NCBI GenBank assembly: GCA_963662155.1 | Contig: OY759261.1 | Span: 41,941,056-42,005,055, forward strand | Direction: 5' to 3' | Source of the DNA: Lamellibrachia columna | Taxonomy: Eukaryota > Annelida > Polychaeta > Sabellida > Siboglinidae | Length of the DNA stretch: 64,000 bases | Shown: positions 1 to 19,209 of the stretch, piece after piece | Layout of the letters: the number at the start of each line of letters is the position of its first letter | How positions within the stretch are numbered: position 1 is the stretch's first letter | The notes under the pieces: model-generated | Seen by the model: the letters and a program-made list of their open reading frames with translations, nothing else | The model's database searches: none | What the model was told of the DNA's origin: nothing | Translations under genes and position numbers: made by a program

Positions 1-560
1 ATTATCTATCAAGATTAATGGAAACGGTAATTTGTTTATTGTCGTAACTGACCTGTTTGATGTATGGGTCTAGTTAAAACAAATCACCAGTGGTCACTTG
101 AGTATCAGGGATCACTTCCAAAATGTCATAGATCCGTGAATGTACATTTGTGTATTTCTACGCCATAAAGAAGTGTATAACTGTTGCTATATGTTCGCTC
201 ATATCTACGTAAGGTTTCGCCTGTATGGGGCAGAAATGTACCCATATATTACGGTAGTATTATTAGAAGAACGTTTGGCGTAGATTACGTAAATCCGAAC
301 AATAGGAGTTTGTTGTTACGTACAATGGCTAACAACGTTATCCATTCATTGCCATTGGTACTGCCTTAATAACTATGCCTTGGTAGTGCAACGAATCATA
401 AGACCTCGCAGTGGCTGCCTTTGTTCCTGCGCAACGCTGGGTAACTCGGCTAGTTATTACATAATGCGCACCGAACTACAATCTAGCATCGCAGGATAAT
501 GTGCATTGTATTGCTTTCATGATAACATACAACATAAACATTATATGTTCGGTTCTGTAA
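1..560. other. No gene; partly an inverted copy of sequence 3' of gene A exon 1
   Basis: I see no coding region. Bases about 270-340 match the reverse complement of about 11040-11110 closely (shared core AGATTACGTAAATC). The stretch up to 560 shows weaker matches to 10060-10140 and 10928-10990. It therefore belongs to the inverted duplicate of the gene A exon 1 locus described at 720-887. Confidence 0.5.
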
Positions 561-719
561 AATTAACTTTTATGATCTTAAACTTAGGGATGGAGAATTC
601 ATTGCCAACTGGGCTACATCGTGAATAATGTAAATAAATCTTGGACGTAGTGGAGATTACAAGTAGACAAATTCAAAGAAAAAAAGTTCATGTTAGCAGC
701 TCGGTTTTTGAGAACGTAC

Positions 720-887
720 CTTTTGGTGCCGGTTTATCTACTGACATGACAAGATGGCGCGAATCGTTGTGTGCCTTCGTGGTAGACTTGACGCTGACCG
801 GAAGCTGGCTAATTTCACTCTCTATGTCGCGGCGATGAAGAAATTCTTCGGGCACATGTAACCTACGACTATTCTACGCGTAAACAT
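720..887 (-). pseudogene. Broken inverted copy of C1GALT1-like exon 1
   Basis: Read on the minus strand from an ATG at 887-885, the sequence follows the first exon of gene A (9647-9881), including the splice donor (exon end 720, GTACGT donor after AAAAG). A net 67-bp deletion has removed the membrane anchor and shifted the frame; an in-frame TAG follows soon after. Homology to the A locus continues on both sides, with about 560-600 matching 10030-10070 in inverse orientation, so this is one arm of an inverted duplication rather than a processed copy. It cannot encode a working signal anchor. Confidence 0.75.
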
Positions 888-1322
888 CTTTACAAGCTCG
901 CGCAACAATAACAACTGTGCCGTGTTGGCTCGCTGTCATGTGCTAGGCGGTGAATACACGCACGAAGTTATGTGAAGGTGTGATTATAAATCTTCAGTGT
1001 CATAAAAAACAAAACATCCAATCGGGAGTGTGCAGTGTTTAGTTTTTATGCATACCGCTAACTATTGTGCTGCCCTCTATCGGGTTTGGATGGATAAGAA
1101 TAAGAGGCGAAAAAGACACTTCCTGTACAGCAATGCAATAACATATGTTGTGACTTCTTTATTCTTTGTAATCCACCCTGATACTAAACATCATATTGGT
1201 GACAAGGATGGGATCTAGTCATGCACAACGACCAGAAAACATAGAACTGAAGACACTTTCGACGTAAGAATGAAAATGCGTTAACATCTGTTATTCTTGT
1301 GCGCACTGTGAACTGAATTACG

Positions 1323-1925
1323 ATGGCTGAATTAACGTTGCCACAGTATCCCAGCGTTGACTGTCATGGGGAAAATGTTGGATTGGGGTGGAAGACGTGG
1401 ATCCGGCGGCTTAACGACAACGTATTCGTTGGTTACAATGTTGACGAATCTGGAGAAAAAAAGCCCTGATGTTGACCTTTAGGGGTGACGAACTAAATTA
1501 CATATATGACTCAAATGACCCAGCGAAACTATACATGAGGCCAAATACAGAAGATACTATCTTCTCAAGAGCCGTCGGCGCGCTAAATGAACACTTTAAC
1601 CCAAAGCAGAATGTGAAATTACAGCGTTAAGTTTCGTCAGAGCAGACAGGAAAGTCATGAGACTATTGAACAATTTTACTCGCGTCTTCAGCAGTTGGCA
1701 GGCACATGCAGCTTCAGTGAAAAAAAATGTGAGCTTAAATCCCAACTAATAACGGGTTGTCGCTACGAGAAAGTCACTAGGAAAGGCCTCAACGAACCAA
1801 ATTGCACGCTGTATAAGCTTATGAACTTCGCACGTACAATGGAACTCACAGTATGTCAGAGTAAGAACATTCACCTGTCTATCAGCAATGACTCTGTGCA
1901 GGTCAGTTATGTCAGAGGACGACCA
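1323..1925 (+). pseudogene. Gag-like remnant of the Gypsy element
   Basis: An ATG at 1323 opens a frame ending at a TGA after about 48 codons. Shifting frame near 1461 and again near 1628 recovers a Gag-like protein with the pattern TIEQFYSRLQQLAGTC and KSQLITGC, typical of metazoan Gypsy capsid C-terminal regions. At least two frameshifts are needed, so it is a pseudogene. It lies just after the 5' LTR remnant as expected. Confidence 0.7.
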
Positions 1926-2179
1926 CCGTGACAAAAATAAGCGGGCAAGCAACAACATGCAAAATCGCATACTGGCAAGTTATGTTTCCACTGCAGAAGA
2001 GCGTGGCCGCATGAAGATGGTCAGAGAGCATGTCCCACCATCGGCTCGGTTTGTCACAAATGTGGAAAAAACAACCACTTCGCATAGTGTTGCAAATCTC
2101 AGAGATTACTACCACGTAATCAAAGCAGTCTCCATCAGGACTAGTGAATGCCGTAACGTTGAATGACAGCAAACCCGGT

Positions 2180-3225
2180 AAATCCGAAGAGATACGGCTA
2201 TGCGTTGATATGAGAGCCCCGAACAAGGCGATTAAACGCAAACGACACATTACACCCACTATCGATGACGTAGTGAACGCTACGAATGGCTCGACCTGAA
2301 TCACGGGTATCACCAACGTGTTCTCGAGGAGGACTCCCGCTACATCACAACGCTACATCACAACGCTACACCACAGCGCTACATCACAACGCTACATCAC
2401 AACGTTTAGCACTCATCTCGGGCTGTTCAGATACAAGCGACTCAACTTTAGCATCAGCTGTGCATCTGAGGTGTTTCAAAATGTGGTCAGTGAAGCAGTT
2501 GCAGGACTAGAAGGAGTTCTGAGTATCAGTGATGACACTCTCATTGGAACAGATCACAAAACTCACGAGGCAAAATTGCGTGCTGTACTGACAAGACTCG
2601 AAGACAAACGCGTAACACTCAATGCCAAGAAATGCCAGTTCGGAGCACAAAGTCTGAAGTTTTAACGGCTTCATATTCTCGGACAACGGAACCTCGACAG
2701 AGCCAAGCAAACTCGCTGCAATCAAAGAAGCGTCACCACCTCAGAATGCAAGTGAGGTGCGGTCACTACTTGGCTTAGCAAACTACTGTCAGCGCTTTAT
2801 TCCAGACTATGCCACAGTCTACGTGAGCTAATGCGGCAATCGACCAGATGGTCATGTACACATTGACAGCAGGAAGCGTTTGAACAGTTGAAACATGCTC
2901 TCACAGCAGATACCGGCATGGCATACTTTGACCCCAATCTCGATACAGAGGTCATAGTCGATGACAGTCCAGTTGGTATGGGCGCAATTTTGTTGCCACA
3001 TTCCACGACAGGTCTCAAGGTCGTCAGGTACGCGAACAGGTCACTATCACCAGTGGAAAGGCGATACTCGCAAACGGAACGTGAATCACTGGCTGTCGTG
3101 TTTGGATGCGTGAAATTCCATTTGTACGTGTATGGACATCACTTTACAGTTGCCACCGACCACAGACCATTAGTGAACATCTTCTCAAATCCTCGATCCA
3201 GACCATCTGCTCGTATAGAATGACT
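2180..3225 (+). pseudogene. Reverse transcriptase/RNase H remnant of the Gypsy element
   Basis: The frame around 2200-2280 gives an RT palm-like start (LCVDMRAPNKAI). After an inserted repeat, the frame 2400-2660 gives the fingers/palm continuation, with SISDDTLI where an active RT has the YxDD box. The RNase H part (2888-3223) contains YSQTERESLAVVFG and ATDHRPL. Stops and frameshifts separate the pieces. The Y of YxDD is replaced in this copy, consistent with decay. Confidence 0.75.
2336..2403 (+). repeat. 13-bp tandem repeat inside the RT region
   Basis: About five copies of a 13-bp unit (CTACATCACAACG and variants) interrupt the reverse transcriptase frame exactly at the codons for a Tyr-Ile-Thr-Thr stretch. 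The unit derives from the RT coding sequence itself and 13 bp breaks the frame. Confidence 0.8.
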
Positions 3226-3256
3226 GTTCCTGCGACTACAGCCTTACGACGTAACG

Positions 3257-4330
3257 GTGAAGTACCAGTCGGGTACCGGAAACCCTGCTGATTTCTGTTC
3301 TAGACATCCACTGCCTATTGTCAAAGAGAGTAGAACAACAAAAGTCGTCGAAGATTACGTCAACTTCGTCGGCGATCACGCATCACCAAAAGCTAAAAGA
3401 ATACAATACATGAAACGAGAAGCTATCATCAATGAAGAGCCGCAATCCGTCGTGGAAGCGAACATCTCCGTTGAATGGCGCAATCTTCAAACAAATCCGC
3501 ATTTCAAGACGTACCACTTGATAAGGGATGAACTTTGCGTCAATTCGGCTGGCGATTTACTTCTGCGTGTAAATCGTATCGTTATGCCTCAATCGTTGCG
3601 AAAACGAGCAATAGAACTTGCACACGAAGTCCACCAGGGCATTGTCAAGACCAAGCACCAGGGCATTGTTAAGACCAAGCACCAGGGCATTGTATAGACC
3701 AAGCAGCTACTTCGCTCGAAAACGTGGTTTCCACAAATCGACCACGTGGTGCATGAACTCGTGGGACAATGCATCCCGTGTCAAGCGACCACGGTAAAAG
3801 CGTACGTCGAACCGCTGATGTCCAGAACACCAAGCGATGTTTGGCAGGAAGGGGCAGCATATTTTTATGGGCCAATGCCAACAGGTGAGTACCTTCTTGT
3901 GATTATTGACGGGTTCTCCCGTTTCCCTTACGTCGACATCGTACACTCCACCAGCGCCTACAGTGTCATTCCTGCACTTGACAAAGCGTTATCTCTTCTG
4001 GGCATACCGCACGTCTTCAAGACTGATAATGTACCACCTTTCAACGGTCATGAGTTCATTCGCTTCGCAGACCACTTCGGGTTCATAAATCAGAAAATAC
4101 CGCCACTCTGACCGCAGGCAAATGGCGAGGCTGATCGTTTCATGCGAACCCTAGGTAAAATGCTCAAAATAGCACACATTGAAAGGAAGCCATGGAAAAA
4201 AGAATTATTCAAATACCTACGAAACTACAGATCGACACCACATGCGTCTACAATGATAGCGCCATATACTCTCATGTTCAATCGTGAAGTTAGCACAAAG
4301 TTATCAGGCACAAGATAAGCGTCTGCCGAT
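3257..4330 (+). pseudogene. Integrase remnant of the Gypsy element
   Basis: Follows RNase H directly. It has GNPADFCSRHP, the usual RNase H-integrase linker, then an HHCC-like zinc region (LAHEVHQGI ... HELVGQCIPCQ), then core motifs VIIDGFSRFPYVD and FKTDNVPPF, then PQANGEADRF. In this family the core Asp residues are the catalytic ones and both are visible. Stops occur at 3697 and 4109 and later, so it is not functional. Confidence 0.75.
3637..3696 (+). repeat. 24-bp triplication in integrase zinc region
   Basis: The 24-bp segment encoding HQGIVKTK is present nearly three times in a row between the HH and CC pairs of the integrase zinc-binding region, in frame, ending in a stop. It is a small coding-derived tandem repeat. 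Confidence 0.85.
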
Positions 4331-7327
4331 TCGCCTCTAAAAGCGAAACTGCGATCAAATGATGAGAGGTCAAAGCAGAAGATGAAACGTCATGCGGATG
4401 CTAAGAGAACGATCCCGACCGCATAAGTTCCAGCCAGGCGATGATGTGCAGGTCAAGCAACAACGGAGACATAAGGCGATTTATCCATACAAGGTGGAAA
4501 CCGTCAAAGGAAGCATGATCACAGCAAAGCGAAGCGGCCACCAAATCTCGCGTAACTCATCCCACTTCAAAGCACTCAAAGGTAGACATGTTAGCAGCAT
4601 CAACAGCAGCGACACTGAAGACGAGCACAACGACGACCAAACCACAAGCGACACAACGAGCGAAAAAATACCCGTGGAGCAAACATCTGATGAGCTCATC
4701 GTGGTGCCAACCGATGTACCTAAACTATGTTTTAAAATACCAGATAGGTGAAACCGCGCGGGCAGAATAATCCCGTTCACCTGTCTATCTCTGGGGGGCA
4801 GACCAACCTTCCGGGTATTGCGTCTTAGTTAATGTAGTTTTGTTCGTTGCATCGTTGACTATGTTAAAAGACAGGTGGAATCATCCCGTTCAGATGTATC
4901 CAGCTCTGGGGGCAGTCTACCCCTCGTAACCGTTCGTTCTAGTTAACGTAGTTTAGTATGTTGCATAATTGTTTAGTTGTTATGCATACCGCTGACTCTT
5001 GTGCTGCCCTTTATCGGGGTTTGATGCATAAGAATAAACGGAGGCGGAAAAGACACTCCCTGCCCAGCCATGCAATAACATCTGTTGTGACTTCTCTATT
5101 CTTTGTAATCCATCGTGATATCAAACATCACGGAGTGGTTCGTGACAAATTGCAGTATCTATGCATATCGTTAGTATGGGTATCTGTTAAAAAGGCGACA
5201 AATCCTATACGACAACAACCAATATTATCGACTCTTCATGACAACGACAAATCTTGAAGGCGACAGCCATAATAAAAAAAAGTCAAGTCAAAATGGCGAC
5301 TTCCGTTGCTCAACCCGGCGATAAAAGTAATTAAAAGTCGTCTATATGTGTGATGTAAACTCATTCATATTACATACGTTCGAGTAAAAATGGCAGCAAG
5401 TGACACAATAAATTATGGCATAATTGACGTGAATCGAAATACCACATGTTTAGTCGCCAGATTGCGAATATGTCGAATGAATTTTGCATGAAATTCATGG
5501 GAATTCGTGTTTATTTTGGTGTTTTAGAATTTTAGAAGCAATAGCAATATGAATTCTTCACGAAAGTGTAGTGCAAATATCGTCGATTAAAATTACATCT
5601 TTTGGAATATCGTAATCCACGAGCGGCTGCCATCATTTTAATCAAATGAACAAAGGTTTCGAAAAGATTCCCGCAATTATTTTGCCTTGCGCCGAAACAA
5701 TCGCGAATCGATGTCAACTCGTGCTCGAAATTGTTATGTTCTAATGCTTAAATTAAAATTGTTATGTTCTGATGCTTCAATTAAAATTGTTATGTTCTAA
5801 TGCTGGCATTGGGAAGAAGCTCCCAGCGCAGCGGACAGTGGAACTGGAACCCGTTAGTCCACCCTGGGTACACATTTTTAATTAATATCCTACCAGTTAA
5901 CAGTGAAATTCCTGTGTCAACCTCAACAAAGGGGTTTTGGTTAGGGGTAAAGAAAATCCAACATATAAACACATTGCGGAGGAGATCAAAATCTGAATCA
6001 AACCGGCCATAGAATTAAAAAAAGAAAACTAATGTACTGAAGACAAAGAGCAAATGGTATAATATAATATTTGTATAAAAGTAAATTCGCTTGCCTTTGC
6101 AAATGGAAATATGACACGTAATTGTGTACTTTAAATTATGGTGTTAGAACAATGACATATTCATGACTACGACAACAGCTGAAATACTTAACGACTTGTC
6201 GCTTCGGTAAAGAAAGCATTGTACCGACAGCAATGCGTAACTGATATGAAGCATGCATCACAAAGCTAGCATAAAATTCCAAATAACTTGTGGCTTAATC
6301 ATTTCTAACGCGATCGAGCACGCGCGAACATAGATTTGAGATTGTTTCGGCGCATGACAAAATAAGTGCTGGAATCTTTTCAGTACGTAAATGCTCATTT
6401 TATTGAAATTATGGCAGTTACTCGTGGGCTTAGATATATTACACGACATGTAATTGTAACCGACGACCCCTGTACTACACTTTGATGTAAATTCATACCG
6501 TCAGCTAGAAAAAACATCACAAGAACCACAAACCCCCATCTTGCTATAATCCAGCAAATGTATATTTGTATGTATAGTAAGCTACTCCTCCTTGGCGCTT
6601 TGTGTTTCGGGCGCCAAATTTTCAAAGGTTCCACGGTCGAATTGTCTTCATTTTTTTCGAAATCCTCCATGCTGTTATCCTTTCTGCGAATAATTGAATT
6701 ACCCTTTCTAGTTATTTCGTACAATGTCCACTACACTACACGAACAATTACATACAATTGTCTACAATGTCATGCGTCTTTTTCTTCAATTATCTCAACT
6801 TTCGTAATTACAAGGACAATGCGTCGTTAGATATTGCTATGATAACCAGTATTACGTCGCAATTTCAAAAGAAATTGACTGGCAGCAACAACTTCCAATG
6901 CATAGATGGACATTTCTGTGTTAATGTTTTTAAATATTATTATCGATACAGTCAGTTACAAACTACAACGTTATCCCATTTTAGCTAATGTATTGAATGG
7001 AACATCCTTTCCATTAGCCATCTGGCTATTAAACATGTCGCTTTCTTGGTTTGTCACAGTCTTGATGTGTCGCTGTTGTGGTTGTCGCCGTCTTGGTCGC
7101 AGTTTCCACTGATACCCAGATAAGCGACATGCATAGATACTGCAATTCGATATTGTCTCGAACAACTCCCGAATTTATGTTTGGTAAAAAAGAGATTTTG
7201 AGACACTGGACGAGTTATGATCACTTTAAACAACATCAAACCACTTCGTACATTTGCATACATCATCTTGCATGTGCAGCGTGAACCAATCTCCATATAG
7301 TTGTCACTGTTGCACGAGCTTGTAAAG

Positions 7328-7562
7328 ATGTTAACGCGCCGAATAGTCGTGGGTTACATCGCGGGCTTTATAACCGCGTGCGTCATGATGATCTCACTTA
7401 CGCCACATACATATATTTCGCAATCTGTTTCCGAAGAATTACTTAATCGCCGCGACATAAAAAGTGAAATTAGGCAGCTTTCAGTCAGCGTCAAGTCTGC
7501 CACAAAGGCACCGAGCGATTCACGCCACCTTGTCAAATCAGCAGACAAACTGTCACCAAAAT
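7328..7562 (+). CDS. Duplicate first exon of C1GALT1-like gene (possible alternative exon 1)
   Basis: Upstream tandem copy of gene A exon 1. The ATG at 7328 (A at -3) opens a type II signal anchor (MLTRRIVVGYIAGF then a hydrophobic run) and a Ser/Lys-rich stem. The reading frame is intact to 7562. The exon ends one base into a codon, as the downstream exon 2 requires. The donor reads AAAAT|GTACGC rather than AAAAG|GTACGT in the other copy, so GT is kept but -1 and +6 are weaker, and the junction codon would be TAT (Tyr) rather than GAT (Asp). Either an alternative first exon or a relic of the tandem duplication. Confidence 0.55.
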
Positions 7563-8866
7563 GTACGCTTTCACAGAATGTTGCTAACATTCTCTTGTTG
7601 CCTCTGAATCTCTATGATTTTAGTCTCTCTGCGCGTCACAACTAGAATACAATATGCGCCTGCATTTCCCTCGATTTCTTTACATTATTCACCATGTAAC
7701 TTAGTTGGTAGTTAGTTCCCCGTCGATTAAAATTACTTCTTTTGGAATATCGTAATCCACGAGCGGCTGCCATCATTTTAATCAAATGAACAATTAGGTT
7801 TCGAAAAGATTCCCGCAATTATTTTGCCTTGCGCCGAAACAATCGCGAATCGATGTCAACTCGTGCTCGATCGAAATTTTTATATTCTAGTGCTTAAATT
7901 AAAATTGTTATGTTGTAATGCTTAAATTAAAATTGTTATGTTCTAATGCTGGCGTTGGGAAGAAACTCCCAGCGCCGCGGACAGTGGAATTGGAACCTGC
8001 TAGTCCACCCTGGGTACACGTTTTTAATTAGTATCCTACCAATGAACAGTGAAATACCTATATCAACCTCAACAACCTGCCAGTGGTTCCCCTGGATATC
8101 ACTACCTTGCTGTGGGTTAAAGGGGTATTGGTTAGGGGTAAAGAAAATCCAACATATAAACACACTGCGGAGGAGATCAAAATCTGAATCAAACCGGCCA
8201 TAGAATTAAAAAAAAGAAAACTAATGTACTGAAGACAAAGAGCAAATGGTATAATATAATATTTGTATAAAAGTAAATTCGCTTGCCTTTGCAGATGGAA
8301 ATATGACACGTAATTGTGTACTTTAAAATATGGTGTTAGAACAATGACATATTCATGACTACGACAACAGCTGAAATACTTAACGACTTGTCGCTTCAGT
8401 AAAGAAAGCATTGTACCGACAGCAATGCGTAACTGATATGAAGTATACATCACAAAGCTAGCATAAAATTCCAAATAACTTGTGGTTTAATCATTTCTAA
8501 CGCGATCGAGCACGCGCGAACATAGATTTAAGATTGTTTCGGCGCATGACGAAATAATTGCTGGAATCTTTTCAGTACGTAAATGCTCATTTTATTGAAA
8601 TTATGGCAGTCACTCGTGGGCTTAGATATATTACACGACATGTAATTGTAACCAACGACCCCTGTACTACACTTTGATGTAAATTCATACCGTCAGCTAG
8701 AAAAAACATCACAAGAACCACAAATCCCCATCTTGCTATAATCCAGCAAATGTATATTTGTATGTATAGTAAGCTACTCCTCCTAGACGCTTTGTGTTTC
8801 GGGCGCCAAACTTTCAACGGTTCCACGGTCGAATTGTCTTCATTTTTTTCGAAATCCTCCATGCTG

Positions 8867-9118
8867 TTACCCTTTCTGCGAATAAATACCCTTTCTAGTT
8901 ATTTCATACAATGTCCACTACACTACACTACACTACACGAACAATTACGTACAATTGTCTACAATGTCATGCGTCTTTTCTTCAATTATTTCCTCCATGC
9001 TGTTACCCTTTCTGCGAATAAATACCCTTTCTAGTTATTTCATACAATGTCCACTACACTACACTACACTACACGAACAATTACGTACAATTGTCTACAA
9101 CGTCATGCGTCTTTTCTT
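8867..9118 (+). repeat. Two-copy internal repeat of about 125 bp
   Basis: A segment beginning TCCTCCATGCTGTTACCC is repeated almost exactly in tandem within unit 2 and present once in unit 1 (near 6665). It explains part of the length difference between the units. Confidence 0.85.
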
Positions 9119-9646
9119 CAATTATCTCAACTTTCGTAATTACAAGGACAATGCCTCGTTAGACATTGCTATGATACCCAGTATTACGTCGCAATTTCAA
9201 GAGAAATTGACTGGCAGCAACAAGTTCCAATGCATAGATGGAAATTTCTGTGTTAACGTTTTTAAATATTATTATCGATTCAGTCAGTTATAAACTACAA
9301 CGTTATCCCATTTTGGTTAGTGTATTGAATGGAACATCCTTTCCATTAGCCATATGTCGCTTTCTTGGTTTGTCACAGTCTTGATGTGTCGCTGTTGTGG
9401 TTGTCGCCGTCTTGGTCGCAGTTTCCACTGATACCCAGAGAAGCGACATGCATAGATACTGCAATTCGATATTGTCTCGAACAACTCCCGAATTTATGGT
9501 TGGTAAAAAAGAGATTTTGAGACACTGGACAAGTTATGATCACTTTAAACAACATCAAACCACTTCGTACATTTTCACACATCATCTTGCATGTGCAGCG
9601 TGAACCAATCTCCATATAGTTGTCATTGTTGCACGAGCTTGTAAAG

Positions 9647-16443
<6,797 letters not shown>

Positions 16444-16466
16444 ACTCTCACAAATGAGCTCACCCA

Positions 16467-16472
16467 AATAAA
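16467..16472 (+). promoter_or_regulatory. Candidate poly(A) signal of gene A
   Basis: AATAAA lies 23 bases after the stop codon. LINE sequence starts only about 10 bases further on, so the 3' UTR would be very short. Confidence 0.5.
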
Positions 16473-16479
16473 ATATAAT

Positions 16480-17350
16480 GATAGTATATGGTTTATTCAT
16501 TTTGACATTGGCCACTAATTCATTTTGTGAAGACAAAATATATCTAATGCGTTCGCTACCTTGGTTGTTTCTAGCACATGTTTAGTAAGGAAGCTATCGT
16601 GTTTTAAAAAGTGTTGCTCCTCATCCCTGTACTCTAGAAATTTGCATTGTATGTGTCTTTGGTTAAAATGTCCCATTATGATACAATGCACTTTACTCAG
16701 TTCCTTTATAGCGCTTTGTATTTTTTTTTATTTGTATTCTTCGTTTATGTTTGGACTTCTGTAAACTAATCCACTAGTTAATATTGAATTTCCTGTAACT
16801 ATATTGCACCAAACAACTTCAACGAATCTGCTTCCTTTTTGAATTTTATTTCGTAAGTATGAAAAGATTATTTAACATGTAACAACGCCCCCCCCCTCTT
16901 ATTCGATCTCTCCCAAACATGACGTATCCTGTCAGTCCTAATTCAGGATCTGCTATTTCTTTGTTGGCCCATGATGTTTAATTTGTTTTTATTTACTGTG
17001 CTCATTGCATTAAAACACGCATTTAAAACCTGTTTCCCGGACGTTGTATTTCTGATTTTTTTTTCTTTTGGCCTCTTGTTTGAGGAGCCTAAGTACCCCC
17101 TGCACTTCTAGTTTAAACAATGTTTCCAAAAATAGTTTTGATGCTACCTATGCCACTGTCGACTGCTCCTGAGAGTTCAAGACACCACTACACCGTTTCC
17201 ATTTAGATAAAGCCCATCGCTTATGAACATGAATGCCCTCCCATCAAAACAGCCTCAGTAATCCACAAATCCAATCTGACTGCTTCCCATTACTGGTAAA
17301 ATACCTTACGTAATTATCTCCTCAACCCGTTTCTACTTATGTGTTCTGAA
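16480..17350 (-). mobile_element. CR1-like LINE endonuclease fragment
   Basis: Minus-strand translation includes GGGVVTC, NIVTGNSI, YRSPNINEEY, KVHCIIMGHFNQRHIQ (the endonuclease GDFN box with D to H), DSFLTKHVLE and SSQNELVANVKMNKP. The order and spacing are those of a CR1 apurinic endonuclease. It ends where gene A's 3' end begins, and the next part of the same ORF resumes at 13605. Confidence 0.8.
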
Positions 17351-17906
17351 TAACTGCCAGTATTTCTTAAACACGATTATTATTTATTATTGTACACGAT
17401 TATTAGTTATTTTTGTAAATAGTGGATGTTGCCGTTTGGGTTTAAGCTAAATGATGTCGCCTTTTGGGTACAGGTTGAAACAGCGACATATATAATAAAA
17501 AACAGGCAACATGCATGTCAACCTGTGATGATCAAAATGACTGAGATTATTAGCCAATCGACGCTGACCCCGCGAAATCCGGCTGCTTCGCACCTGTTTA
17601 ATCGCCAACCGAGTGTCTACGCCGGCAACGAGATCAAATGCCGGTATTGAATACTGCTGTCAAAATGCTTTCAACTATGTGTGTGTGACATTATGGATAA
17701 GCTGTGTGGTAACGGTCTCTAGGTACACGTATACCAGTTTTAGCTATGTGGTACCGCGTTTAGCTATGCATATACGCTTTCAACTATGCGTGTCACACTG
17801 TTAAGTATACATTGTTGCATTTGTTGCAATTATGTAGGAAATCATTTATCTGCCACGTTTGCTATGTTGTAGCGGTTTTTAATTATTCTTGTTATAATCT
17901 TAGCTA

Positions 17907-18488
17907 CCGTAAGTTTCCGTGTATAATACGCCCCCATGTATAATACGCCCCCATGTATAATACGCCCCCATGTATAATACGCCCCCATGTATAATACGCC
18001 CCCATGTATAATACGCCCCCATGTATAATACGCCCCCATGTATAATACGCCCCCTGACTTTTGCTAAATTCTGATAGAATTCCTATATTACCATGTATAA
18101 TACGCACAATGGTACATTCATCTTTATTTGCATTCACAACTTTAAACATGGAGCCACACTGGCTGACCCGTGGGCGTGGCATTGACTAGTCAGGTCGTTC
18201 ACGTGATTCAAGATCGCCAATCATGGTGCTTTGGCGCTCAGGGAGCAACACATGTTTGAGCTTATCAATCCGACACCGTCCACACATTTCTGCGTTATTC
18301 CCGGTCGGCGACGCTCCCGTTCGCGTACGCTTCCGGCTCATTGACGTCATAGTACTAGTGTTCCAGTAGTGTTATCCATATCCGGTCGGATAAATTTTGT
18401 TTAGCCCTACCACCACGTATAATACGCACCCGGACTTTTAAGTAAAAATTTAAGGGGAAAAATGTGCATTATACACGGAAATTTACGG
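17907..18488. mobile_element. 582-bp MITE with TA target duplication
   Basis: Ends are inverted repeats of about 27 bp (CCGTAAGTTTCCGTGTATAA at left; the right end is the complement of CCGTAAATTTCCGTGTATAA), each flanked by TA. TA duplication and the lack of coding capacity fit a Tc1/mariner/pogo-class MITE. Next to the left end, a segment of the terminal repeat has become an 18-bp tandem array. Confidence 0.75.
17925..18055. repeat. 18-bp tandem repeat inside the MITE
   Basis: Seven or more near-perfect copies of GTATAATACGCCCCCAT plus one base, derived from the element's own terminal sequence. Confidence 0.95.
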
Positions 18489-18729
18489 TATGTAGTAACG
18501 TAATAACCGTTAATGTTAATACAATTCATTTTGGGAAAAATAGAAGTAGCATTAAGAAATTGAATTATTCGTTGAAAGAATTGAGCTGTCGGATGGTTGT
18601 CACCGAGCTACCTGGTTGTTTGGAACCCTCGCTTCTTGCAAAAGAGAAAACAGAGCAGCAGAAATTGGTCTCGAAATACATATACATTTTTCAGACCCGG
18701 AATAACTTCACTGACCCCCTGGTCTAACT

Positions 18730-19200
18730 ATACCTCACCCTACGCTGACTGCTGGCCTAACTTAACTGAATGCTGTCCGAACTAAACTGACTGCTGGCAT
18801 AACTAAGCTGGCTGCTGGCTTAATTAAACTAGCTACTGGCCTAACTAAATTGAATGTTGGCCAAACTAAACTGACTAATGGCCTAACTACACTAACTGCT
18901 AACCTAATTAAACCGACAACTGGCCTAACTAAACTGACTGATGGCTTAACTAAACGGACTGCTGGCCTAACTAAACTGACTAGTGGCCTAAGTACACTGA
19001 CTGCTGGCCTAATTAAACTGACTAATGACCTAACTAAACTGACTGCTGGCCTAATTATACTGACTGCTGGTCTAACTAAACTGACTGTTGGCCTAAATAA
19101 ACTGATTGGTGGCCTAATTAAACTGGCTGCTGGCCTAATTAAACTGAGTGCTGGGCTAACTACACGGACTGCTGGACTGACTACACTGACTGTTGGCCTA
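18730..19200. repeat. 21-bp minisatellite, about 22 copies
   Basis: Diverged units of CTAACTAAACTGACTGCTGG plus one base. The open frame through it (LTKLTAG-type heptads) is a by-product of the unit being a multiple of three. Confidence 0.9.
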
Positions 19201-19209
19201 ATTAATTTC

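Larger units (their letters stand above)
1035..5150 (+). mobile_element. Degenerate Gypsy-type LTR retrotransposon
   Basis: Two related terminal segments, about 1035-1205 and 4965-5140, share long stretches and act as LTR remnants. Between them, reading left to right with several frameshifts and stops, are: a Gag-like region from the ATG at 1323; a CCHC-like knuckle near 2030-2100; part of reverse transcriptase (2200-2670); an RNase H region (2880-3225, with the ATDHRP motif); and an integrase region with an HHCC-like start and catalytic-core remnants (3250-4330). The order gag-RT-RNaseH-integrase is that of the Metaviridae (Gypsy) class. I see no intact protease. Every domain is interrupted, so the copy is dead. 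Two short in-frame or near-frame tandem expansions sit inside RT and integrase. Confidence 0.85.
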
